Below the pieces are notes generated by a model. That model made no database searches, was not told where the DNA came from, and saw only the letters and a program-made list of their open reading frames with translations. Shown here piece by piece: positions 7,002-14,949 of a DNA stretch of 39,627 nucleotides; the first letter of the stretch is position 1, and each line of letters opens with the position of its first letter. The translations under genes were made by a program, and so were the position numbers. This stretch comes from Bacteroidaceae bacterium. GTDB lineage: Bacteria; Bacteroidota; Bacteroidia; Bacteroidales; Bacteroidaceae. The stretch lies in NCBI GenBank assembly GCA_017645305.1, contig JAGCPD010000024.1, forward strand, positions 1 to 39,627, read 5' to 3'.

Positions 7002-8180
7002 TTAGTTACGAATGTGGTTCGCTGTCACAATCTGGTCTATGGCCTGGCTCACAACAGAGCGGGGACAGCCCACATTCATGCGCATATATCCCTTTCCGCC
7101 CGGACCGAACATGGCACCTGAGTTGAGACCTATCTTGGCTTTTGCGGCAAAGAAATCATCCAACTCTTCCTGTGTCTTATAGCCTAAGCCCCGGCAATCC
7201 AGAAAGACAAGGAAGCTGGCCTGCGGGCGTATGGGGACAATTTGCGGGCATTCTTTCTGCAGGCGTTCACAGAGCAGGTCTATGTTGCCTTGCACATACT
7301 CCAGCATCTGGGTCTTCCACTCCAAACCCTGTGGGCTGTAGCATGCCGCTACGCAGTCGTAGGCAAAGACATTGCCAAGGTCGAAGTCGTTCCCCTCGAT
7401 ATACGTGAAGAACTTCCTGCGTTTCTTGGGCTCATATACAATGGCCTGCGAAGCCACTATGCCGGGCATGTTGAATGTCTTGCTGGGTGCCTGCAAGGTG
7501 ATGCTGTTCTGGCGGGCCTCCTCGCTTACGCTGGCAAAGGGAATATGACGGCGGCCGCCAAGGAGCATATCGCAGTGAATCTCGTCGCTCACCACCAGAA
7601 CGCCTTCCTCGGCACAGATATGGGCTACTTCCTGTAGCTGTTCACGCGTCCAGCAGATGCCGGCAGGGTTGTGAGGATTGCAGAGAATCATCATGCGGCA
7701 ACCCTTGATGTCGCGGCGCAGGCTTTCCATATCCATTGTAAAGCTGTCTTTGGTACGTAACAGCGAGTTGAAGACAATCTCTCTTTCGCTATGCTCCGGC
7801 ACAATACGGAAGGGATGATAGACGGGTTCCTGAATGAGAATCTTGTCGCCCTTGTTGGTAAAGCACTGTACGCAAAGATAGATGCCGCAGACTACACCGG
7901 GGATATAGGCAACCTCCTCGCGCTTTACTTCCATGCCAAATTGCTCAAGGTTCCATCGGCAGATGCTGTTCCAATAGTCATCGTGGCTGCAGGTATAGCC
8001 CAAAATGCCTTGCTTCAGGCGCTGCTGCATGGCTTCCAGAACAAAGGGTGGGGTGCGGAAGTCCATATCGGCCACCCACATGGGAATGACATCCTTATGG
8101 CCGCAGCACCATTCCACCTTGTCGTACTTCATACAATCAGTACCAATACGGGGCACTATTTCTGAGAAATCATAATTCAT
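7002..8180 (-). CDS. patB: PatB/MalY-type PLP-dependent C-S lyase (cystathionine beta-lyase-like)
   Basis: Fold-type I aminotransferase-like enzyme that cleaves C-S bonds in cystathionine or related cysteine conjugates. The 392-residue length is typical. Diagnostic parts are PMWVADMDF near residue 33, the NPHNPAG turn (168-174), VSDEIHCD with cofactor Asp199, and the pyridoxal-phosphate lysine Lys234 in APSKTFNMPG; the C-terminal RMNVGCPRS carries the carboxylate-binding Arg. The first codons (ATG AAT TAT GAT) continue a run of AATTATG heptamers that fills the leader, so the start is the most proximal of several ATGs but the only one in frame. It could act in methionine biosynthesis or sulfur release; the sequence does not decide. 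Confidence 0.85.
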   Translation of the reverse strand: MNYDFSEIVPRIGTDCMKYDKVEWCCGHKDVIPMWVADMDFRTPPFVLEAMQQRLKQGILGYTCSHDDYWNSICRWNLEQFGMEVKREEVAYIPGVVCGIYLCVQCFTNKGDKILIQEPVYHPFRIVPEHSEREIVFNSLLRTKDSFTMDMESLRRDIKGCRMMILCNPHNPAGICWTREQLQEVAHICAEEGVLVVSDEIHCDMLLGGRRHIPFASVSEEARQNSITLQAPSKTFNMPGIVASQAIVYEPKKRRKFFTYIEGNDFDLGNVFAYDCVAACYSPQGLEWKTQMLEYVQGNIDLLCERLQKECPQIVPIRPQASFLVFLDCRGLGYKTQEELDDFFAAKAKIGLNSGAMFGPGGKGYMRMNVGCPRSVVSQAIDQIVTANHIRN

Positions 8181-8325
8181 AATTCATAATTTACAATTTA
8201 CAATTAACGGTTAGCGGTTAGTGGTTTAGACTTTAGACTTTAGGCGTTAGACTTTAGTAATGATAACAAAAACCGTTTTAGACTTTAGACGCTAGACTTT
8301 AGACGCTAGTAATGATAGCAGTTAG
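8165..8325. repeat. Heptamer repeats between FMN-binding gene and patB
   Basis: Tandem seven-base units change along the stretch: AATTATG/AATTTAC-like, then GGTTAGC-like, then ACTTTAG with ACGCTAG and GCGTTAG variants. The ACTTTAG block occurs twice, each time followed by TAATGATA. No gene or clear promoter is visible here. Confidence 0.75.
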
Positions 8326-8346
8326 CGAGGGGGCTTTGGGCAGGTT

Positions 8347-8733
8347 TTATTTGTTGTTCTTGTTATAGTAATCACAACCTGCCTGTACGTTCTTCAGGAG
8401 TGCCTTGCTTGAGATTGTAGCCCCCGTAACGGCATCAACTTTGGCTTTGGCGGCCGTCTTAACATCCATGCCTTCCCATTTGGGCAGCATCTGCTTTTTA
8501 ATCATGGCCCAGTATTTGGGGGTCTCTCCGTTGCGTAAAGGCTTTACCTTTTCTATCTTGCCGTCTTTGATGTAAATCTTAACAGGAACCACATCGGTAT
8601 AGCCTTTTACTTTGGGACAGAGCGTGGTGGTGTTGACAACCGTCATGCCCTGCTCTTCTGAAATGGGGGAGTCCTGCACAAAGCTCATGAGGGCAAGTGC
8701 CAGGAGGGGCATAATAAACATTTTTTTCTTCAT
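8347..8733 (-). CDS. Exported FMN-binding protein (covalently flavinylated)
   Basis: A 128-residue protein with an N-terminal signal sequence (KKK, then a hydrophobic run to about residue 19) and one FMN_bind domain. The motif DAVTGATISSKAL (from Asp100) matches the ApbE recognition sequence in which the second Thr (Thr106) receives FMN through a phosphodiester bond. Its start codon overlaps the stop of the aldo/keto reductase by one base (TAATG), so the two are translationally coupled. The likely role is periplasmic electron transfer with that reductase. The ApbE modifying enzyme is not in this window. Confidence 0.85.
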   Translation of the reverse strand: MKKKMFIMPLLALALMSFVQDSPISEEQGMTVVNTTTLCPKVKGYTDVVPVKIYIKDGKIEKVKPLRNGETPKYWAMIKKQMLPKWEGMDVKTAAKAKVDAVTGATISSKALLKNVQAGCDYYNKNNK

Positions 8734-10085
8734 TATCTTTTTCTTAATATTTCTGCAATGCGGCCCATCTGATTAGGAATACGGATGTGCTGCGGGCACT
8801 TGGGAAGGCACGCTTCACAGTCGGTACACTTAGTGGCCCATTGCTTTTTGTTCAGTCCTTTTTGGAATATCTTATTAACATCTGCAAGTCGTTGCTGATA
8901 ATCGGGAGCAGTCTTATCGGGGAGCGGCAGGACTCCATCTGTTACGGCCTTGTTGTAAAGCGCGAAGTTCTCCGGTATGTTCAGTCCGAATCCGCACGGC
9001 ATACAGTACTTGCAGTAGGTACATGGGATGACGGGCACACCATTCATCTTGTCGGCAATCTTGGCCATGAGCGTATTCTCGCTTTCTGAACAGGCGTCAA
9101 GGGGTGCAAAAGTGCCTACATTCTCCTGCAGTACCTCCATAGAGGTCATACCAGAAAGAACGGTCAGTACATTGGGATGCGAACCTACCCAGCGGAAGGC
9201 CCATCGTGCAGGTGAATCGGACGGGCGAACCTCCATCATCATATTTTGTACATCTTCTGGCACTTTAGCCAGGCGGCCACCCAGCAGTGGCTCCATGATA
9301 ACGCACTGAATGCCTGCTTTCTCGAGTTTATTATACAGGTACTCGGCATCTGTGTTGCCTCTGCGGGCATCAGCATGTCGCCAGTCTATGTAGTTCATCT
9401 GAATCTGAACGAAGTCCCATTCAAAATCATCGTTGTTATCTATAAGATAGTCAAAGGTCTCTACACTGCCGTGGAAGGAGAAGCCTAAGTTGCGAATGCG
9501 GCCAGCCTTTCGCTCTTGCTGTACGAATTCCATGATGCCGCTGTCCTCAAAACGGGCTTTGAAATCATCCGTCCCTTTACCGCCTACGTTGTGAAGCAGG
9601 TAGTAGTCGATGTAATCAACCTTCAGCAATTCCATGGAGCGCTGGTACATCTTCTTGGCACTCTCGAGATTCCACTGGTCGCGGCCAAAGTTAGAAAGCT
9701 TCGTGGCCACAAAGTATTTGTCACGCGGATGACGGGAGAGTGCGATGCCTGTAGCCTCCTCGGAATGCCCGCCATGATAGATGGGAGCCGTGTCGAAATA
9801 GTTTACGCCATGAGCCAACGCATAGTCAATCTCCTGATTCACCATATCTTGGTTGATAGCGCGATTGTTGGTAGGAAGGCGCATCATACCATATCCCAAC
9901 AGTGATACCTTATCGCCTGTTCTGCGATTTTCGCGAATAGTCATCTTTGCTGGGTCTGCCTGTTCTTCTGGTTTGCCAAAGGCTCCCAACGGCGACATAG
10001 CCATGATTCCCACTGCTGATGCGCCACCCCATCCTAATCTTTTGAGGAAGTCGCGGCGACTTCTGTTCTGTCTGTTCTCTGCCAT
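8733..10085 (-). CDS. Tat-exported aldo/keto reductase with ferredoxin domain
   Basis: A 450-residue protein. The N-terminus has a full Tat signal, SRRDFLK (9-15) followed by GWGGASAVGIMAMSPLGAFG. The aldo/keto reductase barrel shows NYFDTAPIYHGG (Asp and Tyr of the tetrad), YFVATKLS (Lys) and YYLLHN (His). The C-terminus has two cysteine clusters, CTYCKYCMPC and CTDCEACLPKCP, fitting two 4Fe-4S centres. Export through Tat implies the protein folds with its cofactors first. Coupled to the FMN-binding protein downstream and 25 bases after dusB. The substrate is unknown; as nucleotide is scarce in the periplasm, Fe-S and flavin may replace NADPH as electron source (inference). Confidence 0.85.
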   Translation of the reverse strand: MAENRQNRSRRDFLKRLGWGGASAVGIMAMSPLGAFGKPEEQADPAKMTIRENRRTGDKVSLLGYGMMRLPTNNRAINQDMVNQEIDYALAHGVNYFDTAPIYHGGHSEEATGIALSRHPRDKYFVATKLSNFGRDQWNLESAKKMYQRSMELLKVDYIDYYLLHNVGGKGTDDFKARFEDSGIMEFVQQERKAGRIRNLGFSFHGSVETFDYLIDNNDDFEWDFVQIQMNYIDWRHADARRGNTDAEYLYNKLEKAGIQCVIMEPLLGGRLAKVPEDVQNMMMEVRPSDSPARWAFRWVGSHPNVLTVLSGMTSMEVLQENVGTFAPLDACSESENTLMAKIADKMNGVPVIPCTYCKYCMPCGFGLNIPENFALYNKAVTDGVLPLPDKTAPDYQQRLADVNKIFQKGLNKKQWATKCTDCEACLPKCPQHIRIPNQMGRIAEILRKR

Positions 10086-10110
10086 ACTGTTCAGTAAGTT
10101 AATGAATGAT

Positions 10111-11106
10111 TTATGCTGCTTTTAACATTTTTCGGATGTCTTCTATAATGGTGAAAAGGTCCTCTACCGTCTCTGCCCTAAGCATACGGATCCGTGTCTC
10201 GCGAAAGTTAGGGATGCCCTTGAAGATGGGTGTGGCAGCCAGATGCCGACGTATATGCAGGATGCCTCTGTACTCATCTATACGCTCCACAGAAGTAAGA
10301 ACCTGCTGTTTGAGGATATCTATTTTCTCGTCGAGAGAAAGTGGCATCTGAGGGTGTGCTATCTCGTGGAAAATCCAAGGGCGTCCAAAAGTTGCCCTGC
10401 CTATCATGACGGCATCCACACCATAGCGTTCAAAGCACTCGCGGGCTTGCTCTGCTGTGGTGATATCCCCGTTTCCTATGATAGGGATGTGCATACGGGG
10501 ATTCTCTTTCACGGCTCCTATGAGTGTCCAATTAGCCTGGCCTGTGTACATCTGAGAACGCGTCCTTCCGTGTAGGGTAAGTGCCTGAATGCCACAGTCC
10601 TGAAGACGTTCTGCAAGATCTACGATAAACGGAGTGCCCGAAGGTAAGTAGAGTGATTTCTCGTCCCAGGCCAGACGTGTCTTGACTGTAACTGGTGTAT
10701 CAGGCACGGCCTCTACTACAGCGCGGGTGATATCCAGGAGCGTAGGGACATTTTGCAACATACCGCTTCCGGCTCCCTTTCCTGCCACTTTCTTAACGGG
10801 ACAGCCGAAATTGAGGTCCAGTACATCTGGATGAGCTTGGGCGACGACAATTTTGGCAGCTTCACGAACAGAATCCACATCGCGACCATAAATCTGAATG
10901 GCAACGGGCCGTTCATCAGGGCATACCTGCAGCTTCTGCAAACTCTTGTTAACCAGACGTATGAGTGCATCGCTGGAAACAAACTCGGAATACACCATAG
11001 CTGCTCCCATCTGCCGACAAAGCAGGCGAAAGCCTATGTCTGTGACATCCTCCATAGGTGCCAATAAGACGGGGCGTTCTCCAAGATTAACGTTTCCTAT
11101 TTTCAA
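10111..11106 (-). CDS. dusB: tRNA-dihydrouridine synthase, DusB type
   Basis: FMN enzyme that reduces uridines in the tRNA D-loop using NADPH. The 331-residue protein has the start-typical MKIGNVNLGERPVLLAPMED, the catalytic Cys102 in NFGCPVKKVAGKGAG, the phosphate-binding IIGNGDI and VMIGRATFGRPWIF. The start codon is TTG (11104-11106); an in-frame stop lies just upstream inside a block of GGTTAGC heptamers, and no ATG is available, yet the protein N-terminus is exactly what DusB proteins have. The repeats therefore abut the first codon. Likely part of the operon running from the Lrp-type gene to the FMN-binding gene. Confidence 0.93.
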   Translation of the reverse strand: MKIGNVNLGERPVLLAPMEDVTDIGFRLLCRQMGAAMVYSEFVSSDALIRLVNKSLQKLQVCPDERPVAIQIYGRDVDSVREAAKIVVAQAHPDVLDLNFGCPVKKVAGKGAGSGMLQNVPTLLDITRAVVEAVPDTPVTVKTRLAWDEKSLYLPSGTPFIVDLAERLQDCGIQALTLHGRTRSQMYTGQANWTLIGAVKENPRMHIPIIGNGDITTAEQARECFERYGVDAVMIGRATFGRPWIFHEIAHPQMPLSLDEKIDILKQQVLTSVERIDEYRGILHIRRHLAATPIFKGIPNFRETRIRMLRAETVEDLFTIIEDIRKMLKAA

Positions 11107-11140
11107 TGCGGTTAGCGGTTAATGGTTAGTGGTTAGCGGA
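11107..11140. repeat. GGTTAGC heptamer repeats at dusB start
   Basis: Four to five seven-base units (GGTTAGC, GGTTAAT, GGTTAGT, GGTTAGC) sit directly before the dusB start codon. The same family recurs at about 8199-8217, 36990-37017 and 38489-38516. Confidence 0.85.
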
Positions 11141-11175
11141 ACCTTGCTATTATGACAGTTTTTTGCATTCAAAGT

Positions 11176-11598
11176 TTAATGTTCAATGCTCTTAAAAGCT
11201 AAGGCGTAAAGCTTCATCTGCTTGAGCATAGCCAACAGCCCGTTGCTTCGTGTGGGAGAAAGATGCTCGCGGAGACCGATTTTCCCGATAAAGTAAAGGT
11301 CGGCATCCAGAATCTCCTGCGGGGTATGGTCGCTCAGCACACGAATGAGCAAAGCTACTATTCCTTTTACTATCAGGGCATCGCTCTCTGCCTGAAAGTG
11401 AAGAAGGCCGTCCTGCATGTCAGCTTGCAGCCAGACACGGCTCTGGCATCCGTCTATCAGGTTCTGTTCCGTCTTATATTTATTGTCGAGAGGAGGCTGT
11501 TCGCTACCCAGGTCAATAAGCAACTGGTAGCGGTCCATCCAATCGTCGAAATCGGCAAACTCCTGAATAATCTCGTCTTGTATTTCGTTAATTGTCAT
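11176..11598 (-). CDS. sufE: SufE-family sulfur acceptor
   Basis: Accepts persulfide sulfur from a SufS-type cysteine desulfurase and passes it to Fe-S assembly. The 140-residue length and the order of elements fit SufE: N-terminal DEIIQEFADFDDWMDRYQLLIDLG, then IDGCQSRVWLQ with the acceptor Cys51, and the C-terminal helix GLREHLSPTRSNGLLAMLKQM. The start overlaps the upstream stop by four bases (ATGA), so it is coupled to the M28 lipoprotein gene. No sufS or sufBCD is seen in the window, so this is a stand-alone copy. Confidence 0.93.
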   Translation of the reverse strand: MTINEIQDEIIQEFADFDDWMDRYQLLIDLGSEQPPLDNKYKTEQNLIDGCQSRVWLQADMQDGLLHFQAESDALIVKGIVALLIRVLSDHTPQEILDADLYFIGKIGLREHLSPTRSNGLLAMLKQMKLYALAFKSIEH

Positions 11599-12587
11599 AG
11601 TTCCTCGTTATAAATAAGTTGTGTGAGCGTCTGCCCGACAGCTTCCAGTACGTTGGGGTCTATATTCTCTGGCGTATCATTGACGGTGTGCCAGGTGGGA
11701 CCGAAGCTGCTTGGGCCGTCTGTAAAATAAGGCACAATGTCAAGGCAGGGAACACGGGCAATACGGTTTACGTTTACGTGGTCATCCATCAGATAACCGC
11801 CTTCCCTGTTCAAGGGGAAATAATGTCCGTATCCCAACTGGTTGGCTAAATGCCAAATCAGATTCACAACAGGTTGTGCATATTCCAGACTTACCTTTTC
11901 ACAGGCGAATACGCTTCCTCTGCCGCCAACCATATCAAGCAATATACCATAGCGGGCATGATAGCCTTCTTCGCGGGCACGTTCTGCCCAGAATTTTGAC
12001 CCCAAGCACCAGGTATGGCTGGTAGATTCTTCCGTCTCTGCCCACTGGGGGGTTCCCAAATCCTCGGCATCAAAGCAAATAAAGTCAATACCCAGCTTTA
12101 CAGACTTTTCTTGTAACAGACGGCAAATCTCCATCATCATCGCTACACCGCTGGCACCATCGTTGGCAGCCAGAACAGGCTTACGGTGGTTCCTTTCGTT
12201 TTCGTCGTTATCGGCCCAGGGACGACTGTCCCAATGGGCACAGATAAGAATACGGTCAGGATTATCCGGGTTTATCTTGGCAATGATATTGCAGGCGGGG
12301 ACTACGGAACCGTCCCACAGGGTAACATCAGCCTGTTGCTCCTCGACTATGGTGCCAAAACGCTTAAACTGCTCTACAAGGTACTGACGACATAGACCCG
12401 CTTCTTTGGAACCCGTTACGCGAGGGCCAAATCCGCACTGATCCTGGATGTATTTCATACAGGAGTCCGTATTGAAAGTAGGACAAGGGGCTAAAGCAAT
12501 GGTATCGGCCCCTCTGCTATTACTCTTGGTATTTCCGCCACAGGCAGAAAGTAAACAAGCCATAATGGCTAACAGAACGTATCTCAT
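11595..12587 (-). CDS. M28-family lipoprotein, glutaminyl cyclase-like
   Basis: A 330-residue zinc-hydrolase fold protein anchored by a lipobox (LLSACGG). It has CAHWDSRPWAD (metal-binding His and Asp), NDGASGVAMMMEI (Asp), CFDAEDLG (Glu) and the late PTWHTVNDTPENI His, the pattern of secreted M28 peptidases that include glutaminyl-peptide cyclotransferases. Start at ATG 12587 puts MRYVLLAIMACLLSACGG at the N-terminus as a proper signal; the longer frame would bury it. It begins 11 bases after the fusion gene ends and overlaps sufE by four bases. Either aminopeptidase or cyclase activity is possible; the WHTVNDTP block favours the cyclase-like group. Confidence 0.85.
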   Translation of the reverse strand: MRYVLLAIMACLLSACGGNTKSNSRGADTIALAPCPTFNTDSCMKYIQDQCGFGPRVTGSKEAGLCRQYLVEQFKRFGTIVEEQQADVTLWDGSVVPACNIIAKINPDNPDRILICAHWDSRPWADNDENERNHRKPVLAANDGASGVAMMMEICRLLQEKSVKLGIDFICFDAEDLGTPQWAETEESTSHTWCLGSKFWAERAREEGYHARYGILLDMVGGRGSVFACEKVSLEYAQPVVNLIWHLANQLGYGHYFPLNREGGYLMDDHVNVNRIARVPCLDIVPYFTDGPSSFGPTWHTVNDTPENIDPNVLEAVGQTLTQLIYNEEL

Positions 12588-12598
12588 TTTTCCTTTTC

Positions 12599-14314
12599 TT
12601 ATTTTCTTTTTATCTGTTCCATTACGCGAAGGAAGTTTCCTCCCCATATCATTTGAATCTGCTCCTCGGAGTAGCGTTCATGTAGAAGACGGCGGGTGAA
12701 GTTAATGATTTCTGATGCATTGGCCATACCGGGGATGCCTCCGTCGCCGTCAAAGTCTGTCCCAATGCCCACATGCTCAACCCCCATGATATTGACCATG
12801 TGATTGAGATGTTCTACTGCATCAAGAATCGTAGCTTTTCCATCGGTGCGCAGGAACCCGTTGTACATGGTAACCTGTGCTACACCATCCTTCCGGGCCA
12901 GCGCTTTCATTTGCTGGTCAGTGAGATTACGGGGATGATCGCAAAGTGCGCGGGCACTGCTATGGCTACAGACGATGGGCTTCTGGCTTACCTCGAGAGC
13001 ATCATAGAAACTGGATTCGGCCGCATGGCTCAAATCGACCATAATACCCAAACGGTTCATCTCCTGAACAACTTTTTCTCCAAATGTGCTCAGCCCGCCA
13101 TGTTCGGCATTTCCCTTGGCAGAGTCGCAGATATCATTGTCGCCATTGTGACAGAGTGTCATATAGACGATGCCCCTTTTTGCAAAGTGTTCCAAAAGTT
13201 TGATATCCTTACCTATGGCGTAGCCATTCTCTATTCCCAACATGATAGCTTTCTTGCCAGAACGTTTAAGGCGTGCAATATCGGCGGGGGAATAGGCAAT
13301 GTCAACATCCGTACAGTTGGCTGCCACCATTTCTTCAATCTGTGTAAGAATGCGGTTGGCCTTTGCCGTTGCCGCCAGAAGCGATTCCTCGTCACGTGCG
13401 CCTTGCTTTAGGTAAGCCACCATGATAGAAGCATCTAAGAAGCCCTCCCTCATTTTGGGAAGGTCCACCAGTACCTTGTCGGTTCTGCGTGCAAACATAT
13501 CGGCAGTGAAACCTTCAGAGAAGAACATCGGGGTATCGCAATGACTGTCGAGTGTAATAATACGGCTATGGATTTGTTTTGCCTTTGCAAAGGATGCTGA
13601 CTCGGAAACAAGCCATTCAAAAAGCGGCATCATGCAGCGTTCCCCTCGTGTGATGAAGCATTCGGGATGCCACTGAACACCTATGATGCTTTTGAATTCG
13701 CAGCTCTCTACAGCTTCTATCACGCCATCTGGTGCCTTTGCCGAAATACCGCAAAGCGAACCGGTTGTGCGCACGGCCTGATGGTGGAAGGAATTGACAG
13801 GCAAGCCTTTTTCTACAGCTTGTGGGAAAAGACGAGCCAGGGTGCTCCCAGCCTCCAATAGAACAGAGTGGGAAGCGTAGGCACGGTCCAAATCCTGATT
13901 GTGCTTTATAAGCGGAGCCTCAGAATACTGTGTGTTTAGATCCTGATAAAGAGTCCCGCCAAGTGCTGCTACCAAAGCCTGAATGCCCCTGCAAATACCA
14001 AGCATGGGAATCTGCCGGTTATAGGCTTCGCGCACAAGAAGAAGTTCCGTCTCATCGCGTTGCGGACAGATGCCGTGTAAGCCTGGTATGGGTTCTTCTC
14101 CCAATAGGAGCGGATTTATGTCACCTCCTCCAGAGAGCAGAATACCATCTACTTTGTCGAGGGTCTGACATAGGGCTTCTGCATCACTATATGGCGGAAG
14201 CACAAAGGGAATACCTCCGGCCTGAAGAACAGACTCGTAGTAGCCTTGGGCCAACTCACATCCTTTGGCACCAAAATTACCGGTAATGCCTATTATAGGA
14301 CGTACTGTTTGCAT
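12599..14314 (-). CDS. Fused class I GATase (PuuD/C26-like) and membrane dipeptidase (M19)
   Basis: A 571-residue two-enzyme protein. Residues about 1-240 are a gamma-glutamyl-GABA-hydrolase-like amidase: GILLSGGGDINP, nucleophile Cys108 in MLGICRGIQALVAALGG, and His216 in GVQWHPE. Residues about 250-571 are a renal-dipeptidase-type zinc enzyme: LDSHCDTP (His258, Asp260), GIENGYAIG (bridging Glu), VDLSHAAE, CSHSSARALCDHPRN, and GTDFDGDGGIPG. The first half would cut gamma-glutamyl amide bonds, the second dipeptides; together they suit stepwise breakdown of gamma-glutamyl peptides. No signal peptide is seen, so cytoplasmic. It follows the Lrp gene by 6 bases. Confidence 0.9.
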   Translation of the reverse strand: MQTVRPIIGITGNFGAKGCELAQGYYESVLQAGGIPFVLPPYSDAEALCQTLDKVDGILLSGGGDINPLLLGEEPIPGLHGICPQRDETELLLVREAYNRQIPMLGICRGIQALVAALGGTLYQDLNTQYSEAPLIKHNQDLDRAYASHSVLLEAGSTLARLFPQAVEKGLPVNSFHHQAVRTTGSLCGISAKAPDGVIEAVESCEFKSIIGVQWHPECFITRGERCMMPLFEWLVSESASFAKAKQIHSRIITLDSHCDTPMFFSEGFTADMFARRTDKVLVDLPKMREGFLDASIMVAYLKQGARDEESLLAATAKANRILTQIEEMVAANCTDVDIAYSPADIARLKRSGKKAIMLGIENGYAIGKDIKLLEHFAKRGIVYMTLCHNGDNDICDSAKGNAEHGGLSTFGEKVVQEMNRLGIMVDLSHAAESSFYDALEVSQKPIVCSHSSARALCDHPRNLTDQQMKALARKDGVAQVTMYNGFLRTDGKATILDAVEHLNHMVNIMGVEHVGIGTDFDGDGGIPGMANASEIINFTRRLLHERYSEEQIQMIWGGNFLRVMEQIKRK

Positions 14315-14320
14315 AGTATG

Positions 14321-14818
14321 TTAATCCTCGTCCAGAGATACAGGCTTTGTCTCCTCGCGTTGTAAGCCGATGGGGACTTCTTTCTTGATGCTTTGCTTTA
14401 GTGAGATCAGTGTCTCGGTAGAAACAACGCCGGCAATTTCCTGCAGACGATTGTTCAGCAGTTCCATCAGGTGGGCATTGTCGCGGGCATAAAGCTTGAT
14501 AAGCATGGTATATGGACCTGTAGTAAAATGGCACTCTACGATTTCAGGAATCTTCAGGAATTCCTGAACAACCCCCTTATACATGGAACCCTTTTCGAGT
14601 GTAATACCAACATAGGTGCATGTATTATATCCTAAACTGGAAGGATTCACATGATATCCCGAACCTACAATAACGCCCATATCAATCAGACGCTGTACGC
14701 GTTGGTGGATAGCTGCCCTGCTTACACCGCACTCTGCTGCCACGTCCTTAAAAGGGATTCTGGCATTACAAGATATAATCTCTAGGATTTTCTTGTCAAG
14801 ATTGTCTATTTTTTCCAT
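14321..14818 (-). CDS. Lrp/AsnC-family transcriptional regulator
   Basis: A 165-residue regulator with an N-terminal helix-turn-helix (LDKKILEIISCNARIPFKDVAAECGVSRAAIHQRVQRLIDMGVI) and a C-terminal RAM ligand-binding domain (YVGITLEKG ... VVECHFTTGPYTMLIKLYARD-type strand order). The start at ATG 14818 yields MEKIDNLDKKILEI, the standard family N-terminus. It heads a run of peptide-handling genes and is probably their amino-acid sensor. A 14-bp palindrome lies in its own promoter, suggesting autoregulation. Lrp paralogues are many, so no gene name is given. Confidence 0.9.
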   Translation of the reverse strand: MEKIDNLDKKILEIISCNARIPFKDVAAECGVSRAAIHQRVQRLIDMGVIVGSGYHVNPSSLGYNTCTYVGITLEKGSMYKGVVQEFLKIPEIVECHFTTGPYTMLIKLYARDNAHLMELLNNRLQEIAGVVSTETLISLKQSIKKEVPIGLQREETKPVSLDED

Positions 14819-14853
14819 ATAACAATGTTTGTTGGTTTGTGTTATTTTGATAG

Positions 14854-14878
14854 CAAAAATACGACAATTATATAATTG
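14854..14878 (-). promoter_or_regulatory. Promoter and palindromic operator of the Lrp-type gene
   Basis: Minus-strand TATTTTTG (14854-14861) is a -7 box. Directly upstream, in the spacer, lies the perfect palindrome CAATTATATAATTG (14865-14878). The placement suits repression or autoregulation. The -33 region lacks a clear TTTG. Confidence 0.6.
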
Positions 14879-14895
14879 ACGAAAGTATATTGACA

Positions 14896-14932
14896 AAAAA
14901 AAGACACCAAATGGTGATTTTGGTGTCTTTTT
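14896..14932 (-). terminator. Rho-independent terminator of the FKBP genes
   Basis: GACACCAAA (14903-14911) pairs perfectly with TTTGGTGTC (14919-14927) and the flanking A and T runs extend the stem. In the minus direction the hairpin is followed by TTTTTTT. It lies 18 bases past the FKBP stop codon and insulates the Lrp promoter. Confidence 0.9.
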
Positions 14933-14949
14933 GCTTGTCGATAGATGTT

